Translations under genes and position numbers: made by a program
Notes under the pieces: model-generated
What the model saw: the letters and a program-made list of their open reading frames with translations, nothing else
What the model was told of the DNA's origin: nothing
Database searches by the model: none
In this document: positions 61,482-64,000 of the stretch, one piece after another
Position numbering within the stretch: position 1 is the stretch's first letter
Layout of the letters: every line of letters begins with the position of its first letter
Source of the DNA: JAAYCI01 sp964370295
Lineage (GTDB): Bacteria > Bacillota > Clostridia > Oscillospirales > Ruminococcaceae
Assembly (NCBI GenBank): GCA_964370295.1
Contig: CAYJIR010000002.1
Location: forward strand, 1-64,000
Length of the DNA stretch: 64,000 nucleotides
Direction of reading: 5' to 3'

Positions 61482-64000
61482 TTATGCGCTTGGCGCATGC
61501 GTCCATTGTTCTCTTTGATTTTTTTCTTTATGGTTGTGGAACACAATTTCGCCAATGGTTTGCAGCAAGAAAGCAAGTGCAAACCAGATACTATAGTTAT
61601 CAAAAAATACCATAGGTTGTGTGAAATCTTGCGTAAACAATAGTAAAAGCACCAGGCCAATCCCAGCTAAAATGCTGAAAACCAAAACTCCCTTTTGTCT
61701 CTTTTTCTTCTTATCAAATTGCTCTTGCTCTTCTTGCTCATGCTCTGTGTACAGGTTGGATTCTTTTCTCTTTTTACGTACCACAAGCAAGAAATATACC
61801 ACCGGTGACACTATCGCCAAAACTGTGATAAGCAAATCAAACAAGCTCCAAGAACCACCCACCGCTACAAAATCTCCCGCACTGAGTGGAACTCCATTTT
61901 CGGTTATGATAGTAGATTCAAACTCTTCATCGCCAAAACGCACGCGTAAAGTATGATCTCCATCACCCAAGGTGGCCAAAAAGTCCGGCGTAAGGGTTAA
62001 AACGCCATTTTCATCCAAGATGTAGGAATCTGCCTCCAAGACAACACCATCCAAAATCACCGCATCCGGCGGTACGCCCGGATTGAGAGGTGCAATAGAT
62101 ACACCGCCCTCTGGCGTGATGCTCGGCGAGGGTGGATTGCCCCCTTCGCCAGGTGGTGTTACCGTGCCCGCTGTACTCTCGCTATTTGAATTGTCTTGCG
62201 AGGTGCTGGGCTCCGGCTCTTGTGGCAACTCTTCCTCTGTATCGTCATCCGGCACCGGTATGGGTGGCAATATATCATCGGGTGGCACCGGATCTACCGT
62301 AGGAGGTGTCACCGGAGGCGTTGGGTCTGTTGGCGTTGGGTCTGTTGGCGTTGGGTCTGTTGGCGTTGGGTCTGTTGGCGTTGGGTCTGTTGGTGGGACG
62401 GTAGAAGAACTGTCGTCCGGCTCTTCTGGTTCAGGTACCACTTCCGGAGCCCGCACCTCAATGGTGGCCTCATCTTGTGCTTGCAAATTCGCAAGCACAC
62501 CAGACGGCACTGACTCAAATGTATGCGTTGTTGTAGCCGATGCCCTATAAATATTTGTGCCCACCTCTGATGTACTTGGCGTATACCGAGCATTCACCAC
62601 ACCGCTTAAGGGAACATTATCTTGTTGCCATGTGTAATTTATAGCACTATCTACTTTGTTTCCAGAGGCAAGGAAACTCCACACTTCGCTTGGCACATTG
62701 CTTGCATTTAAAGCCACAGCAACTTGCCCCTGCGTGTAATTTGCATCCTGCAAATTCATGATGATTTGCGCATCGCCTCTATAAATACGAGACTGCAAAT
62801 TGCTTTCACCCGGCACATTATCTGTTTCAATGCTATTATCTAAGCTATCTTGTTTTGTGATGATATAGCCTCTATTTTGGAATACTGTTTCGGTTGTTTC
62901 ACTCACCACAAGTTCAGTACCCTCGGGCATATACAATTCTTGGTTTTCCACAATGGAAACCGCAGCCGTCACAGAAAGTGGCAGGTGAACCTTGCCGCGA
63001 ATACGCCAGTGGCTTTGGCTCCATGTGTCTTGTTTTTCCAAACGTAAAATATTGCCCACTACCTGTGTGATATCTTCTATTGAAACAGCGGAATCGCCCC
63101 CGCCTTCGTTGGGCTTTTCACCCACAGGTATTGCACTATTTTCCAGCACCATGGTTGTTTCTCCCATAGTGTCGTCACTGTCCATCTTTTGATACATTTG
63201 ATTATAAACTGCACCATTTATGGTTACATTGGCATCCACAAACACAAACACATTGTGCCGAAGGTCAGAGGAATCCACCCCTTCCCACGAACGGGAAGCG
63301 CCAATGCCAATGATATCTTTTACACCACCACCATAAACCTCGATAGAAATGTTGCCTGGAACACCGATAGAAGGTATGGTAATAGCGCCTAATTCACCCG
63401 GAAGGTCTGCAAACAAAGAACTTCCCACTATCGAATTTTCTACCGTGCCATTTGTCATAACAATATTGACATTACCCAAAACAGACTTGCCCACAAAGAC
63501 AGTCCCAGCATCATAATCTGTCAATCCACCTCCGTATACAGACCCTTTAACTGTGCCACCGCTGATGTTAATATCAACAGTACCCATACCGGGAATATAC
63601 TTAAAGAGATAATTTTCATACACAACACCCAAAAGGGTAAATGTTCTCCCACCGCCAAATACATCTCCGGCAACGGTTCCGCCCGCAATGCTTACACTGC
63701 TGTTTTGTTCCACACGGTTGCGTTCCCCACTGCCAAATACGTTTCCACCTATTGTGCCACCGTTTACCTTAACAGAAACACTGCCATTTATAACATCCGT
63801 TATGCCGCCACCATACACACTGCCTACTATGTTGGGCGTGCCCACTATAGTCACACTTGTGTTTCCTTTTATGTAGGACTCATTTTGGGGTGTGGAACCC
63901 ATGAGTGCATTTCCATTCCCTCCGTATACACTTTGCCCCACCGTGGCAGCACCCTCGATAAATACCTCACTGCTTCCTTCTACTTTGCTATATGCGCCCC
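61482..64000 (-). CDS. Large repetitive surface protein, 5' part outside the window
   Basis: At least 839 residues; the frame stays open to the window edge, so the start and signal peptide are missing. The N-terminal visible half has many GGTV-G-VYGGG or VFGSG repeats spaced about 25-40 residues, typical of a beta-helical adhesin. A proline-threonine spacer (PTDPT repeats) follows, then beta-rich sequence and three C-terminal hydrophobic segments (LLITVLAIVSPVVYFLLVV, a second and a third) with basic residues between. No LPXTG is present, so anchoring is by membrane. The ligand is unknown. Confidence 0.8.
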   Translation of the reverse strand, partial: GAYSKVEGSSEVFIEGAATVGQSVYGGNGNALMGSTPQNESYIKGNTSVTIVGTPNIVGSVYGGGITDVINGSVSVKVNGGTIGGNVFGSGERNRVEQNSSVSIAGGTVAGDVFGGGRTFTLLGVVYENYLFKYIPGMGTVDINISGGTVKGSVYGGGLTDYDAGTVFVGKSVLGNVNIVMTNGTVENSIVGSSLFADLPGELGAITIPSIGVPGNISIEVYGGGVKDIIGIGASRSWEGVDSSDLRHNVFVFVDANVTINGAVYNQMYQKMDSDDTMGETTMVLENSAIPVGEKPNEGGGDSAVSIEDITQVVGNILRLEKQDTWSQSHWRIRGKVHLPLSVTAAVSIVENQELYMPEGTELVVSETTETVFQNRGYIITKQDSLDNSIETDNVPGESNLQSRIYRGDAQIIMNLQDANYTQGQVAVALNASNVPSEVWSFLASGNKVDSAINYTWQQDNVPLSGVVNARYTPSTSEVGTNIYRASATTTHTFESVPSGVLANLQAQDEATIEVRAPEVVPEPEEPDDSSSTVPPTDPTPTDPTPTDPTPTDPTPTDPTPPVTPPTVDPVPPDDILPPIPVPDDDTEEELPQEPEPSTSQDNSNSESTAGTVTPPGEGGNPPSPSITPEGGVSIAPLNPGVPPDAVILDGVVLEADSYILDENGVLTLTPDFLATLGDGDHTLRVRFGDEEFESTIITENGVPLSAGDFVAVGGSWSLFDLLITVLAIVSPVVYFLLVVRKKRKESNLYTEHEQEEQEQFDKKKKRQKGVLVFSILAGIGLVLLLLFTQDFTQPMVFFDNYSIWFALAFLLQTIGEIVFHNHKEKNQREQWTHAPSA
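62317..62396 (-). repeat. 15-bp tandem repeat encoding the PTDPT spacer
   Basis: About five identical copies of a 15-base unit (GGCGTTGGGTCTGTT on the plus strand) in frame with the surface protein. Confidence 0.9.

Noticed and set aside
62317..62396. Tandem repeat considered as a CRISPR array
   Set aside because: Units of 15 bp are contiguous with no spacers and encode an in-frame protein repeat.
62083..62550. Plus-strand glycine/valine-rich frames over the surface protein spacer
   Set aside because: Antisense of the PTDPT tandem repeat; no ribosome site.

Overview
The window looks like chromosomal DNA from an anaerobic, low-to-mid GC Bacillota of the class Clostridia; I cannot name the genus. 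The evidence is gene content and order: a long yicC-remA-gmk-priA-def-fmt-metallopeptidase-rsmB-rlmN-PP2C-PASTA kinase-rsgA-thiN-rluA run, a tandem glycine riboswitch before gcvH-gcvPA-gcvPB, HisZ-dependent short-form HisG, strong purine-rich ribosome binding sites, and frequent GTG and TTG starts. There is no phage, insertion sequence, tRNA or CRISPR array. Genes from 1 to about 12.1 kb lie on the plus strand. Everything from 12.3 kb to the end lies on the minus strand.

Region 1 (1-8.9 kb) is a purine or N-heterocycle catabolic cluster: a fused FMN/FAD/iron-sulfur oxidoreductase built from the parts of dihydropyrimidine dehydrogenase, a lone molybdopterin subunit of the xanthine dehydrogenase family behind an attenuator-like leader, two amidohydrolases of the SsnA/TRZ-ATZ deaminase type, and a GntR/UTRA regulator. 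Region 2 (8.9-12.1 kb) holds a coiled-coil lipoprotein and an ABC transporter pair.

Region 3 (12.3-19.9 kb, minus) is a histidine operon: a hisZ-hisG fusion, hisC, hisH, hisA, hisF, hisIE, a PHP histidinol phosphatase, and finally a WbpG-type N-acetyl sugar amidotransferase. hisB and hisD are absent. Its promoter is buried in a 19-bp perfect inverted repeat. Region 4 (19.9-33.5 kb) carries nrdR, a TIM-barrel isomerase, the glycine cleavage genes (no gcvT), a PilZ protein, a membrane-anchored serine hydrolase, a heterodimeric ABC exporter, rlmH, a WalJ-like hydrolase and murA.

Region 5 (33.8-51 kb) starts with a LysM-G5-M23 cell-wall peptidase cut by a 100-N assembly gap, then the housekeeping superoperon from yicC to rluA. 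Region 6 (51-59.9 kb) has gdhA, the RNase P RNA, ahcY with an adenosyl deaminase, der, a radical SAM/PDZ protein, and yceD-rpmF. Region 7 (60-64 kb) has a three-gene operon in which an ECF sigma factor sits between two small peptides with RiPP-leader-like ends, and the 3' part of a large repetitive surface protein that runs off the window.

Two things are most worth attention. One is the sigma factor and leader-peptide operon at 60.06-61.07 kb. The other is a family of about 260-bp intergenic elements with shared terminal inverted repeats and several internal hairpins, present in three near-full copies (36.3, 53.2 and 57.5 kb) and three partial or decayed copies (9.5, 12.2 and 52.7 kb), usually touching the 3' ends of genes.
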